Below are positions 1-7,515 of a DNA stretch of 12,531 nt, piece after piece (positions within the stretch are counted from its first letter, which is position 1; each line of letters opens with the position of its first letter). Origin of the DNA: Clostridium sp. UBA2485 (lineage in GTDB: Bacteria > Bacillota > Clostridia > Clostridiales > Clostridiaceae); contig NZ_DDOV01000093.1 of NCBI RefSeq assembly GCF_002341865.1, positions 1,163-13,693 of the forward strand. Direction: 5' to 3'. The translations under genes and the position numbers were made by a program. The notes below the pieces were generated by a model. That model saw only the letters and a program-made list of their open reading frames with translations, did not search any database and was not told the DNA's origin.

Positions 1-37
1 CATAAGTTTCTAAAAACCCCAAGGTGGATTTATTCAT
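1..37 (-). CDS. BMC-domain shell protein, N-terminal fragment (EutM-like)
   Basis: An ATG at 37-35 follows an SD-like AGGTGA 15 bases after the eutL stop and opens a frame running off the left edge. The visible residues are MNKSTLGFLETY followed by the first base of a Gly or other G-starting codon. The pattern xLGxxETxG is how small hexamer-forming microcompartment shell proteins begin (EutM, PduA and CcmK start with a close variant of ALGMIETRG). Location right after eutL in a eut operon supports a shell protein, probably EutM. EutK or another BMC paralogue cannot be excluded with only 12 codons, so no symbol is given. Confidence 0.72.
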   Translation of the reverse strand, partial: MNKSTLGFLETY

Positions 38-52
38 ATCTTTCACCTAATC

Positions 53-709
53 TTAGTATTCTTTAGGGTTTTCTGCTACAAATTTAACTGCTGATGCGAA
101 AGCTTCGCAAGCTGCCTTACATGCTGATTGGCTTCCTGTTAAAAGTGCTCCACCAAAGTTAGTTTCAGATGGTGGGCCAAAGAATGCCTTAAGATCAACT
201 GCTGCTGCTTTCATAGCTGCATCTAATGCATACATTGCTTCTAGTGGTGGAGCTATTAGATAAGCTAATGCTTCGCCTTCTTTTATCCCTGCTGTCTTAG
301 AAAGGTATGAACCTGTTCTTGATATACATTGTGCATAGTATGGAATTGAGTCATCATCATTGGCACTATAAAATGTAGCAACACCACTTTCTATAAAGTC
401 AACGGTTGTATTAATTCCACTTCTAACTTCTGCTGGGCTAGGTCCTGCTAATATTCCTATAACTTCACCTGCAAGTTTACTATTAGCATTTGCAGCTCCT
501 GCATATAAGGATTTAGCATAAACTACTTCAACCTCTACAGATTTAGTAGCTTCATCTAAAGCTGTATAAGTAACATCATCACAATCTGATGTTATGATTC
601 CTATGCTCTTATGTTCTGGTTTCAAATTAAGTTCTCTAGCCATATCAGCACTTACATTAGGTATTAACTTAACGCTTAATACTGATGGACGAAGTTGATC
701 GTTTTTCAT
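53..709 (-). CDS. eutL: Microcompartment shell protein EutL (tandem BMC domains)
   Basis: EutL is a shell protein of the ethanolamine microcompartment. Each chain carries two BMC folds and three chains form a pseudohexamer with a gated central pore. The 218 residues match the usual length of about 219. The N-terminal LRPSVLSVKLIPNVS (6-20), the first-domain segment IGIITSDCDDVTYTALDEA (36-54), the loop ATFYSANDDDS (111-121) and the second-domain segment LIAPPLEAMYALDAAMKAA (151-169) are typical of the family. The ATG has an ideal AGGAGG 8 bases upstream, in the 18-base gap after eutC. In the family, ethanolamine and cobalamin binding to EutL has been reported and proposed to influence pore opening. 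That is family knowledge and is not shown by this sequence. No defect is seen. Confidence 0.96.
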   Translation of the reverse strand: MKNDQLRPSVLSVKLIPNVSADMARELNLKPEHKSIGIITSDCDDVTYTALDEATKSVEVEVVYAKSLYAGAANANSKLAGEVIGILAGPSPAEVRSGINTTVDFIESGVATFYSANDDDSIPYYAQCISRTGSYLSKTAGIKEGEALAYLIAPPLEAMYALDAAMKAAAVDLKAFFGPPSETNFGGALLTGSQSACKAACEAFASAVKFVAENPKEY

Positions 710-727
710 AATAATATCCTCCTTAGG

Positions 728-1612
728 TTATAATTTTAGATCGAGTCCACTTGCTTTTTTCTCTAACATAAGTTTTATAATATCGGCTATATAAGCTCCA
801 GCTTCAACTGCAGGAGTACCGCCTCTATGTATGTTAGATACAACTGTTCTTCTTGATTCTGGCATTCCAACTGTTCCTTTGTATGCTATATATGCACTCA
901 TACTTTCAGCAGTTACAAGACCTGGTCTCTCACCAATAAGTAAGCAAGTTACATCTGCTCCGATTTCTTCAGAAATAGCATCCATTGCTCCTACTCTTCC
1001 TAATTTAACAAAGAATGGAGTTCCTACTGATATACCATAGCTTTCTAATCCTTGTGTTAATGCTGGTAATATATCTTTTACGTTGGCTTCTACAGCTTTT
1101 GAACTTAACCCATCTGATACATATATTTGAACTTGTGGGTTTCTCTTAAAAGAACTTAATTTTGATAACTCTTCTTTTGAAATAGCTCTTCCTAAATCTG
1201 GTCTTGTTATATATTCATCTTTTGATGAACACATTGTATTTATTATTGGTAAATTCATCTCTTTTAATAAGTCTTCATTAACATCTGTAAAAACTGAGTC
1301 TTGAGCTGATGCGTGGTCCGCTCTAAATCTTAACATTGTCTCAGTTTTATATCTTGCTCCTGTTCTTCCTATACCTAGTCTTGCAGGAGTATGTTGTTTC
1401 ATTTTTAAATAACCTTCAGCATCCACTGGGTTATCAACTAAAAGTCTAGTTTTTAAATCAACTTCTGTTATATCTGGAATCATTCCGTTTGCATCAACAG
1501 TACTATTTTCTTCAGTTTTGTTAGGTGCACTAACAATGTTTCCTCCTTGCTTTGTTGTCATTTCAACTAAAACTTGCTCTACTAATTTTTTTAAATCATT
1601 TTCTGAAAACAT
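728..1612 (-). CDS. eutC: Ethanolamine ammonia-lyase small subunit EutC
   Basis: This is the light chain of adenosylcobalamin-dependent ethanolamine ammonia-lyase. It works with EutB to convert ethanolamine to acetaldehyde and ammonia inside the microcompartment. The 294 residues are the normal length. Conserved blocks are LGIGRTGARYKTETMLRFR (79-97) continuing into ADHASAQDSV, the SDGLS segment (166-170), and LIGERPGLVTAESMSAYIAY (225-244), which lies in the cobalamin-contacting part of the subunit. The first 20 residues (MFSENDLKKLVEQVLVEMTT) form an amphipathic helix followed by a low-complexity linker up to about residue 45, the layout expected of a compartment-targeting peptide. The ATG has a GGGGG SD 7 bases upstream and follows eutB by 14 bases, so translation is probably coupled. 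Confidence 0.97.
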   Translation of the reverse strand: MFSENDLKKLVEQVLVEMTTKQGGNIVSAPNKTEENSTVDANGMIPDITEVDLKTRLLVDNPVDAEGYLKMKQHTPARLGIGRTGARYKTETMLRFRADHASAQDSVFTDVNEDLLKEMNLPIINTMCSSKDEYITRPDLGRAISKEELSKLSSFKRNPQVQIYVSDGLSSKAVEANVKDILPALTQGLESYGISVGTPFFVKLGRVGAMDAISEEIGADVTCLLIGERPGLVTAESMSAYIAYKGTVGMPESRRTVVSNIHRGGTPAVEAGAYIADIIKLMLEKKASGLDLKL

Positions 1613-1626
1613 TTGGTTACCCCCTT

Positions 1627-2994
1627 CTACTTCTTAAGAAATACAGAAGCGTCTCCTGCTTTTCCTGTTAATTTTCCATTTTCTATAAAGTTCCACTTTT
1701 CAAGCCATGCTTCAAACTCAGCTATTGGTCTCTTACCTAGTAATTCTCTTAAAGCTGCTGTTTCATGGTATCCTGTAGTTTGATAGTTAAGCATTACGTC
1801 ATCACCATGTGGAATTCCCATAAAGTATGTGCATCCTGCAGTAGATAGTAATATTGATAAGTTCTCTATATCATTTTGGTCTGCTTTCATGTGGTTTGTA
1901 TAACAAGCATCACATCCCATTGGAATACCTGATAATTTACCCATGAAATGGTCTTCAAGACCTGCTCTTATAACTTGTTTATTATCATATAAATACTCTG
2001 GTCCTATAAATCCAACAACTGTATTAACTAGGAATGGTTCATACTTTCTAGCAAATCCATAACATCTAGCTTCCATTGTTACTTGGTCTGCTCCAAAGTT
2101 AGCATCTGCTGATAACTCTGAACCTTGACCAGTTTCAAAATACATTACGTTTGGACCAGCTGCTGTTCCTTCTCTTAATGCTAAATCTCTTGCTTCTCCT
2201 ATTAAAGCTGCATTTATTCCGAAAGCTTCATTCCCTTTTTGAGAACCCGCTATACTTTGGAATATTAAGTCTGTTGGTGCCCCTTGCTTTATTGCATCCA
2301 TTTGAGTAGTTACGTGTGCAAGTACGCAGTTTTGAGTTGGTATTTGATATTTTTGTTTTGTTTCTTCAAATCTTTTTAATATTTTAGTTACACTTCCTAC
2401 AGTATCATCAACTGGGTTTAATCCTATTAAGGCATCACCTATACCATAAGTTAAACCCTCTAATACTGAAGCTAATATACCATCTGGATCATCTGTTGGA
2501 TGGTTAGGTTGTAATCTTGCTGATAAAGTTCCTGCTTCACCAATTGTTGTATTACAATGAGCAGTAACTTTAATCTTATTTGCACCATAAACTAAGTCTA
2601 AGTTAGACATTAATTTTGCAACAGCAGCGATAACTTCACTTGTTAATCCTCTGCTTATTCTTCTAATATCAGATCCTGTTGTTTCCTCATTTAAGATCCA
2701 TTCTCTTAATTCTGCAATAGTCCAATTTTTAATTTCACCATATATTTTTTCATTAATAGAATCTTGAATGATTCTTGTAATCTCATCCATTTCATATGGA
2801 ACTACTGGATTATTTCTTACATCTGATACTGTTAAATTGCTAAGTACAACCTTTGCCGCTACTCTTTCTTGAGCAGTTTCAGCAGCTACTCCAGCTAATT
2901 TATCACCTGACTTTTCTTCATTAGCTTTTGCTAAAACTTCTTTAACGTCTTTGAATTGATACACTTTACCAAATAATTTTGTTTTTAGTATCAC
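1627..2994 (-). CDS. eutB: Ethanolamine ammonia-lyase large subunit EutB
   Basis: EutB is the catalytic heavy chain of ethanolamine ammonia-lyase, a TIM barrel that generates the substrate radical from adenosylcobalamin. The frame is open to a GTG at 3003, but that codon overlaps the SD (AGAGGGGTGA, 3009-3000). The GTG at 2994 has proper 8-base spacing. It also gives the N-terminus MILKTKLFG, which lines up with the enterobacterial start MKLKTTLFG as I recall it. In this numbering (455 aa) the known active-site residues fall on their standard positions: Arg160 and Gln162 in SARLQPN, Asn193 in GLNPV, Glu287 in YFETGQGS, Asp362 in GCDACYTN. The starting M is encoded by GTG. The gene sits 13-22 bases after eutA, depending on the start chosen. 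Confidence 0.97.
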   Translation of the reverse strand: MILKTKLFGKVYQFKDVKEVLAKANEEKSGDKLAGVAAETAQERVAAKVVLSNLTVSDVRNNPVVPYEMDEITRIIQDSINEKIYGEIKNWTIAELREWILNEETTGSDIRRISRGLTSEVIAAVAKLMSNLDLVYGANKIKVTAHCNTTIGEAGTLSARLQPNHPTDDPDGILASVLEGLTYGIGDALIGLNPVDDTVGSVTKILKRFEETKQKYQIPTQNCVLAHVTTQMDAIKQGAPTDLIFQSIAGSQKGNEAFGINAALIGEARDLALREGTAAGPNVMYFETGQGSELSADANFGADQVTMEARCYGFARKYEPFLVNTVVGFIGPEYLYDNKQVIRAGLEDHFMGKLSGIPMGCDACYTNHMKADQNDIENLSILLSTAGCTYFMGIPHGDDVMLNYQTTGYHETAALRELLGKRPIAEFEAWLEKWNFIENGKLTGKAGDASVFLKK

Positions 2995-3016
2995 TTTCTT
3001 CACCCCTCTATAAAAA

Positions 3017-4450
3017 TTATGAATTGAATACTAATGTTTTTATTACTACTGGAACAACCTTACCATTTATTAACGGTTTTCCAATATCTATATAGTCTCC
3101 ATTTTCAACCTTAATGCTATCTATACAAACAACATTTTTCTTTTTTCCTAGTTGAATGTACATAGTTTGACCTAACACCTTAGCTATATCATTTTCGACA
3201 ATTACAAATATTGGGTATTCCTTTTCTAAAAGCTCAGTCATTCCATTGATAAGCGATTTTGATAATTTTTGAACTTCATCAAAAGAAGGATTCTTAATTC
3301 CTTTTAGCGCTACCGCTACCCTTTGACTTTCATTCTCTAAATTAAACCATTTAAGTTTTTCATTTATTGCCCTTTCAATAGATTCAAAACCACCATCTTC
3401 ATCTTCTTTAGATAATTTTAAAATTGGTAGGTTTTTGATTGGAAAGACATCAGAAGTATAGGTTATAGTACTTCCACTGATATCAGTAGTATGAGAACCA
3501 GCACCTACAACAGTAGCTCTTATGGTCTCAATAGCCGTCCTTACCTTAAGCTTCCTAGCTAGATTAGATTTTTTAATTTCTTCACCTAGCACAACTCCCA
3601 TATCACCAAATCTAAAAGGATCTGAATAATCTTCATTATATATATAATCAGCTACCCCTCCTGAGAAGGTTATATACTCAATGTTGTAGCCATCTTTTAA
3701 TCCTTTGTTAGTTTGAATCTCATCATACATTGATGATCTTTGCTTAATGCAAACTGCTTCTTCTAAAATTTCAGCCATTGCTCTTGCAATTTTTCTAATT
3801 TTATCGATTTCTGCAATATCTCCAACTTCTATATTTACACCAATAGATTGTGCTAACTTTTTAATTTTCGGATATATATAATAGATTTTTTTAGTATCCT
3901 TATCTATTTTTATAAGTCTTCCACCTATATCTAAACAACCAGTATCAACTAATTCACCATTCTTAAATAAAGCTAGATTAGATGTTCCTCCACCTATATC
4001 GATATTTACAACATAAGCATTTTCTTCATCGGATATCTTATCTGCACCTGCTCCTCTTCCGGCGATAATTGACTCTAAATCTGGTCCAGCTGTAGCTACT
4101 ACAAAATCACCGGCAAATCCACTTAAACTCTGAAGAACTTCGTTTGCGTTTTCTTTTCTAGCAGTTTCTCCAGTAATTATTACAGCACCAGTTTCTACAT
4201 CACTTGGCTTAACTCCGGCATTTTTATATTCGCCTTCTATTATTTCTCTTACTTTATCTTTATCTATTTTTGTTTGAGTAATAAGTGGAGTAAAATAAAT
4301 TTCACTTCTATATATAATGTTTTTATCAACAATTTTAATTCTTGGTACAGAAAAGTTACTTGCTGTATTTTCAATAGTTATATTACTAAATACAAGCTGA
4401 GTAGTAGATGTTCCAATATCTATACCAACGCTTAAAATTACTTCTCTCAC
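3017..4450 (-). CDS. eutA: Ethanolamine ammonia-lyase reactivase EutA
   Basis: EutA is an ATP-dependent reactivating factor that exchanges damaged cobalamin out of inactivated EutBC. It belongs to the actin/Hsp70 ATPase superfamily. Nucleotide-binding motifs are visible in order: phosphate-1 GIDIGTSTTQ (9-18), phosphate-2 NIDIGGGTSN (149-158) and the adenosine motif FSGGVAD (262-268). The 477 residues fit the family (about 470). The start is GTG at 4450 with GAGGTGAG just upstream, and no ATG competes for it. The gene is separated from eutW by 185 bases that carry an ANTAR-type attenuator and a second long hairpin. Expression of eutA and the genes after it should therefore be separately gated by EutV. 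Confidence 0.95.
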   Translation of the reverse strand: MREVILSVGIDIGTSTTQLVFSNITIENTASNFSVPRIKIVDKNIIYRSEIYFTPLITQTKIDKDKVREIIEGEYKNAGVKPSDVETGAVIITGETARKENANEVLQSLSGFAGDFVVATAGPDLESIIAGRGAGADKISDEENAYVVNIDIGGGTSNLALFKNGELVDTGCLDIGGRLIKIDKDTKKIYYIYPKIKKLAQSIGVNIEVGDIAEIDKIRKIARAMAEILEEAVCIKQRSSMYDEIQTNKGLKDGYNIEYITFSGGVADYIYNEDYSDPFRFGDMGVVLGEEIKKSNLARKLKVRTAIETIRATVVGAGSHTTDISGSTITYTSDVFPIKNLPILKLSKEDEDGGFESIERAINEKLKWFNLENESQRVAVALKGIKNPSFDEVQKLSKSLINGMTELLEKEYPIFVIVENDIAKVLGQTMYIQLGKKKNVVCIDSIKVENGDYIDIGKPLINGKVVPVVIKTLVFNS

Positions 4451-4468
4451 TTTTTCTCACCTCACTTT

Positions 4469-4528
4469 TTTAGCTTACAATTAAAAATATAGAATTTTAT
4501 ATATGTTAACTGTAAATTATTTGCTAAA
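4469..4528 (-). other. Long imperfect RNA hairpin in the eutA leader
   Basis: On the transcribed strand, TTTAGC (4528-4523) pairs with GCTAAA (4474-4469). After a 7-base bulge, TTACAGTTAA (4515-4506) pairs with TTAATTGTAA (4484-4475) with one G-U pair, and an inner ATATA/TATAT pair closes a short loop. The structure sits between the attenuator hairpin and the eutA SD and has no U-tract of its own. It could be an mRNA 5' stabiliser, a processing site or chance in AT-rich DNA. No function is assigned. Confidence 0.45.
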
Positions 4529-4533
4529 TATTA

Positions 4534-4598
4534 AAGCCCAGAATTTTTATTATTTAATAGTTATAATATAACTATTAAATAATAAATACTCTGGGCTT
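4534..4598 (-). terminator. Attenuator hairpin before eutA (very long stem, weak U-tract)
   Basis: On the minus strand, AAGCCCAGA (4598-4590) pairs perfectly with TCTGGGCTT (4542-4534). The AT-rich interior continues the stem to the centre near 4566, giving about 30 paired positions with one G-U and one A-A mismatch. P2 of the ANTAR site uses bases 4602-4593 and therefore competes with the 5' arm, as expected for EutV-controlled antitermination. The U-tract is poor (TTTAATATTT), so termination may be inefficient, or the hairpin may instead be an RNase III-type processing site. Confidence 0.7.
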
Positions 4599-4631
4599 CA
4601 TTGCCGCTACATAAGCACTACATTGTGCTTA
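4593..4631 (-). promoter_or_regulatory. ANTAR-binding P1-P2 RNA hairpins before eutA
   Basis: P1 (4612-4631) has a perfect 7-bp stem TAAGCAC/GTGCTTA around hexaloop AATGTA. P2 (about 4593-4605) has a 3-bp GGC/GCC stem around AATGAA. Both loops carry A at position 1 and G at position 4, the determinants known for EutV-type ANTAR antiterminators. The two hairpins are 6 bases apart. P1 begins only 4 bases after the eutW stop codon. No promoter is seen between, so this site acts on transcripts coming through eutW. Confidence 0.88.
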
Positions 4632-4635
4632 ATAT

Positions 4636-6042
4636 TTAGTTCTTAAAGTCAAAAACAGCTTTAGTTCCTTGAGAATTTGAATATATATTTAAATTACCAT
4701 TTAGTTTATCATTAACTAAACTTCTTACTATCATAAGTCCTAGGCTACTTTCTTTTACAGAGTTAACATCAAACCCTACCCCATCATCTATGACAGAAAT
4801 AGTTGAATAGATATTACCTTGCTGAATTTTTATTGTTATCTTTCCAGTAGCTCTATCCTTGAAAGCATGTTTTAATGAATTTTGAAGTAACTCGTTTACA
4901 ACTAAGGCTATAGATGTAGACTTATCAGAGTTAATTGAAAAATCATCGCCTTCTAAGCTTACTTGTAAATCTACATTATCTCTCTTTTCAAAACTTATTA
5001 TGCTTGCTTTTATTTTATTTATAACTTCTTTTATATTTACTTCATCAATACCTTGCTTTGCTAATATTTCATGAGTTGCTGCTATACTCAGTATTCTGTT
5101 TATACTTTCATTTATAGCATTTGTAAACTCTTCTCCTTTAATTCTTCTTGATTGAAGTCTTAAAAGACTAGCAATGGTTTGAAGATTGTTTTTAACTCTA
5201 TGATGAATTTCTTTTATTACTACAGATTTCAATATGAGTTCTTTTTCTTTTTGCCTCATATCTGTAACATCACTAATAAGCATTACTAGATTCAATACCT
5301 TACTACTTTGTACAATATATTTGACTTGAAGTGAAACATCTCCTATATCTATGTCTTTAACATCTATACAGTCATTATTCATAATTTCTTCAAAAGAACA
5401 ATTATACAAAGATAAGTTAGAAAAATCCATACCTATTAGTTCTTCTTTATATCCTAGTTTTTTATAAAGCTGTTCTGCTACAGGGTTCTTAAATCTTAGT
5501 ACTCCATTTTCATCAAAAATAAGTATAGCATCATTTATGTGATATGTTATATCACTCTCTTTGTAAGTCCTATTAGTTATTTGAGATGTAAGTTCTTCAT
5601 TAGTTCTTGCTAATATTTCTAGCTTTCTATTGCTATTTAAAGTCTCCGTTACATCCTTTTCCACAATTAAAACACCAATAGTTTTATTTTCTTTATTTCT
5701 AATAGGTTCTACACTTTGCTTAACTTTTATGTATTCTTGAGTTATTGCCTTTAAATCTCTTGATGGCATTCCTATTTCTAATGTTCTAAGTGATGCCGGC
5801 TCATTTTCTCTTACTGCAAATTTCCCAACTACCTTTTCTTTATATAATGAGCTTTTAGTACTTGGTTTTGCCTCCGCTACAACTATTGCTTCTCCATTAT
5901 GTTTTGTTGGACAATCTATGAAGACGTCTGCATTTGCTGAATCAGCAATTAGCTGAAGAGTGGTAGCTATATTTTCTATAATTAATATGTCACTTTCACT
6001 TAAGCAAGTATATTTTAAACATAATCTTCTTATTTCACTCAT
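4636..6042 (-). CDS. eutW: Soluble sensor histidine kinase EutW
   Basis: EutW is the ethanolamine-responsive kinase that phosphorylates EutV. The order is an N-terminal sensing domain (about 1-135) of the kind seen before HisKA_2 kinases, a PAS-like domain (about 165-265, with ILIFDENGVLRFKNPVAEQLY), a HisKA_2 phospho-acceptor EIHHRVKNNLQ and a HATPase. The HATPase shows an N box NELLQNSLKHAF, G1 DDGVGFD and G2 SSLGLMIVRSL. The acceptor is the His directly before RVKNN (residue 281 with the start used here). No membrane segment is seen, so it should sense a cytoplasmic signal. The frame allows ATG at 6048, but TAGGA abuts that codon. ATG at 6042 has a 6-base spacing and is preferred (468 aa). 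It lies 13-19 bases after eutV. Confidence 0.93.
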   Translation of the reverse strand: MSEIRRLCLKYTCLSESDILIIENIATTLQLIADSANADVFIDCPTKHNGEAIVVAEAKPSTKSSLYKEKVVGKFAVRENEPASLRTLEIGMPSRDLKAITQEYIKVKQSVEPIRNKENKTIGVLIVEKDVTETLNSNRKLEILARTNEELTSQITNRTYKESDITYHINDAILIFDENGVLRFKNPVAEQLYKKLGYKEELIGMDFSNLSLYNCSFEEIMNNDCIDVKDIDIGDVSLQVKYIVQSSKVLNLVMLISDVTDMRQKEKELILKSVVIKEIHHRVKNNLQTIASLLRLQSRRIKGEEFTNAINESINRILSIAATHEILAKQGIDEVNIKEVINKIKASIISFEKRDNVDLQVSLEGDDFSINSDKSTSIALVVNELLQNSLKHAFKDRATGKITIKIQQGNIYSTISVIDDGVGFDVNSVKESSLGLMIVRSLVNDKLNGNLNIYSNSQGTKAVFDFKN

Positions 6043-6061
6043 ATTCATTCCTACTTACTAA

Positions 6062-6634
6062 TTATTCTTCACTCATTACAATTATCTGTGAAATTTCTTC
6101 CATAGTTACTCTCTTTTTCATACTTAAATTTCTTATATTACTATAAGCTTCATCTTCTGTTATGCCATTTTGCCTCATTAATATGCCTTTGGCTTTTTCT
6201 ATAATTTTTCTAGCTTGTAGTTTTTTCTCAACGCTTTTTATGTCATCTTTAATTTTTTTAAATTCTCTTGATTTTGATAAACAAACCTCTATATTAGGAA
6301 TTAAAGATTTGTTATCTAAAGGTTTAACTAAGTAACCTATTACCCCTACCTCTTTTGCCTTTTCAATAAATGTTTTGTCACTATAAGCACTTAAAAGCAC
6401 TATTCCACTGGCTAAGCCTTCTTGATTGATTATCTTAGATGCATTTAATCCATCTAATAAAGGCATTTTTATGTCCATAATTATTAGATCCGGTAAATGT
6501 TTTCTACACATTTCGATGGCGTCAAAACCATCTGAAGCTTCAGCTACAACACTGTAACCTGCTTCTTCTAACATTTCCCTAATATCCATTCTTGTAATAG
6601 GTTCATCATCGGCTATTACAATTCTTTTAGTCAT
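6062..6634 (-). CDS. eutV: ANTAR-domain response regulator / RNA antiterminator EutV
   Basis: The receiver domain (1-120) shows the acidic pair Asp9/Asp10, phospho-acceptor Asp54 in IIMDIKMP, Ser82 and Lys104 in YLVKPL. A coiled-coil linker (about 120-142) leads to an ANTAR domain (about 137-188) with LQARKIIEKAKGILMRQNG followed by ITEDEAYSNIRNLSM, the three-helix RNA-binding fold. In the known system, phosphorylated EutV dimerises and binds P1-P2 hairpins to block terminators. Three such sites are in this window (4593-4631, 7554-7597, 9169-9211). The ATG has GAGGTG 6 bases upstream. The gene is downstream of the eutS attenuator, so EutV should help its own synthesis. The 63-base gap after eutP has only weak overlapping inverted repeats. 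Confidence 0.96.
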   Translation of the reverse strand: MTKRIVIADDEPITRMDIREMLEEAGYSVVAEASDGFDAIEMCRKHLPDLIIMDIKMPLLDGLNASKIINQEGLASGIVLLSAYSDKTFIEKAKEVGVIGYLVKPLDNKSLIPNIEVCLSKSREFKKIKDDIKSVEKKLQARKIIEKAKGILMRQNGITEDEAYSNIRNLSMKKRVTMEEISQIIVMSEE

Positions 6635-6697
6635 ATTCTACACCTCTTTTGGAATTTTTAATAAGTTTTGTATAAATCTTATTTTAACACAAAAATC

Positions 6698-7132
6698 CTA
6701 TTTCCATTCCAAATATTTTTTTAATTTTTCTAATCCATCATTATTTATTGAGCTTACCATGAATATTCCTTCTGCTCCTGCTTGTTTTAAGAACTCTTCT
6801 GCACGGTTTAAATCTTCTTTATTTTTGCATAAATCAGTTTTCGTACAAATTCCTATAACAGGTTTAGAAAAGATATTTCCAAAAGCCGGGGGGAAGATAC
6901 TAAGTTCTCTGCTACAATCTTGTATCAATGCTATTACATCTGCATCCGATGAGGTTACAATCAGTGCATTATAATAAACTCTACTATCTATATATTCTCC
7001 AGGTGTATCAATAATATAATTATTAAAATCTACCGCCTGAGTTTTTTTATATTCTATTTTTTCGTTGTTTAACGCTTGTGTTAAAGTAGTCTTTCCAGAT
7101 CCTGTTGTACCTATAAACATTATTTTTTTCAC
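6698..7132 (-). CDS. eutP: EutP/PduV-family P-loop GTPase-like protein
   Basis: A small P-loop protein of the EutP/PduV family, 144 residues, the usual size. It shows the Walker A GTTGSGKTT (8-16), the DTPGEY switch (42-47), the G4-like TKTD (97-100) and a G5-like VSSIN (126-130). In Salmonella, EutP has been reported to have acetate kinase activity. PduV has been linked to microcompartment movement. Neither role can be read from this sequence. The start is GTG at 7132 with a perfect AGGAGG 8 bases upstream, and this SD overlaps the eutS stop codon (TAGGAGG). The two genes are therefore likely translated together. Confidence 0.92.
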   Translation of the reverse strand: MKKIMFIGTTGSGKTTLTQALNNEKIEYKKTQAVDFNNYIIDTPGEYIDSRVYYNALIVTSSDADVIALIQDCSRELSIFPPAFGNIFSKPVIGICTKTDLCKNKEDLNRAEEFLKQAGAEGIFMVSSINNDGLEKLKKYLEWK

Positions 7133-7144
7133 AAAACTTACCTC

Positions 7145-7489
7145 CTAAGATTTTGTGATTTTTGCTATGGAGAATGAAAGTACACTACTTAGCATATTAC
7201 AAACTTCATTCAATGAAGCTTCTACGCTAGAAACATCTCCTGTTATTACTAATGAGCCACTAAATCTATCAACAAAACCGATTTCAACTCCTGCGGATTT
7301 AGTAGCCACATCTGCTGCAATTATAGCTGCTTCGCTTGGAGTTATTGTTAAAATTCCAATTGCTTCGTTATATTCATCACTAAGTCCTAATTTTTTATAA
7401 ACCGTTTTATTAGGATGAGCGATTAGGTGAGCTAGTGTAATCTGTTTTCCTGGTACATATTCTTGTATGACTCTTTGTTTTTCTTCCAA
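7145..7489 (-). CDS. eutS: Microcompartment shell protein EutS
   Basis: EutS is a circularly permuted BMC-domain shell protein forming hexamers. The hallmark VPGKQITLAHLIAHP is near the N-terminus, followed by GILTITPSEAAIIAADVATKS and IGFVDRFSGSLVITGDVSSVE, ending KITKS as in enterobacterial EutS. The frame is open to a GTG at 7498 (117 aa), but GGAG at 7501-7498 overlaps that codon. A TTG at 7489 has GGAGTGA with 8-base spacing and gives 114 aa, close to the 111 of Salmonella, so it is preferred. No ATG is available. A six-codon leader ORF ends 6 bases upstream of the TTG and overlaps the GTG, suggesting coupled translation. It is the first gene behind the 7516-7597 attenuator and a consensus promoter. 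Confidence 0.93.
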   Translation of the reverse strand: MEEKQRVIQEYVPGKQITLAHLIAHPNKTVYKKLGLSDEYNEAIGILTITPSEAAIIAADVATKSAGVEIGFVDRFSGSLVITGDVSSVEASLNEVCNMLSSVLSFSIAKITKS

Positions 7490-7494
7490 AGATC

Positions 7495-7515
7495 TCACTC
7501 CAATCTCAAAAGCAT
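7495..7515 (-). CDS. Six-codon leader ORF (MLLRLE) upstream of eutS
   Basis: AGGAGG (7527-7522) is followed after 6 bases by ATG at 7515. The frame reads MLLRLE and stops with TGA at 7497-7495, overlapping the GTG of the eutS frame by four bases. The SD is better than any SD in front of eutS itself. It lies wholly inside the 3' arm of the attenuator terminator. The peptide resembles no family known to me. Its value, if translated, would be in delivering ribosomes to eutS. It may be accidental. Confidence 0.35.
   Translation of the reverse strand: MLLRLE

Noticed and set aside
831..1040. Plus-strand open frame inside eutC, and similar frames inside eutP, eutS, eutG and the malic enzyme gene.
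   Set aside because: They are antisense shadows of well-supported genes, with no SD and no recognisable protein features.
6635..6697. Overlapping inverted repeats (TTTTGTGT/ATACAAAA and AATAAG/CTTATT) and weak -35/-10 matches in the eutP-eutV gap.
   Set aside because: The arms are short and almost wholly A/T, no ANTAR hexaloop is present, and none of the promoter matches has a convincing -35 at proper spacing. Not listed as a terminator or promoter.
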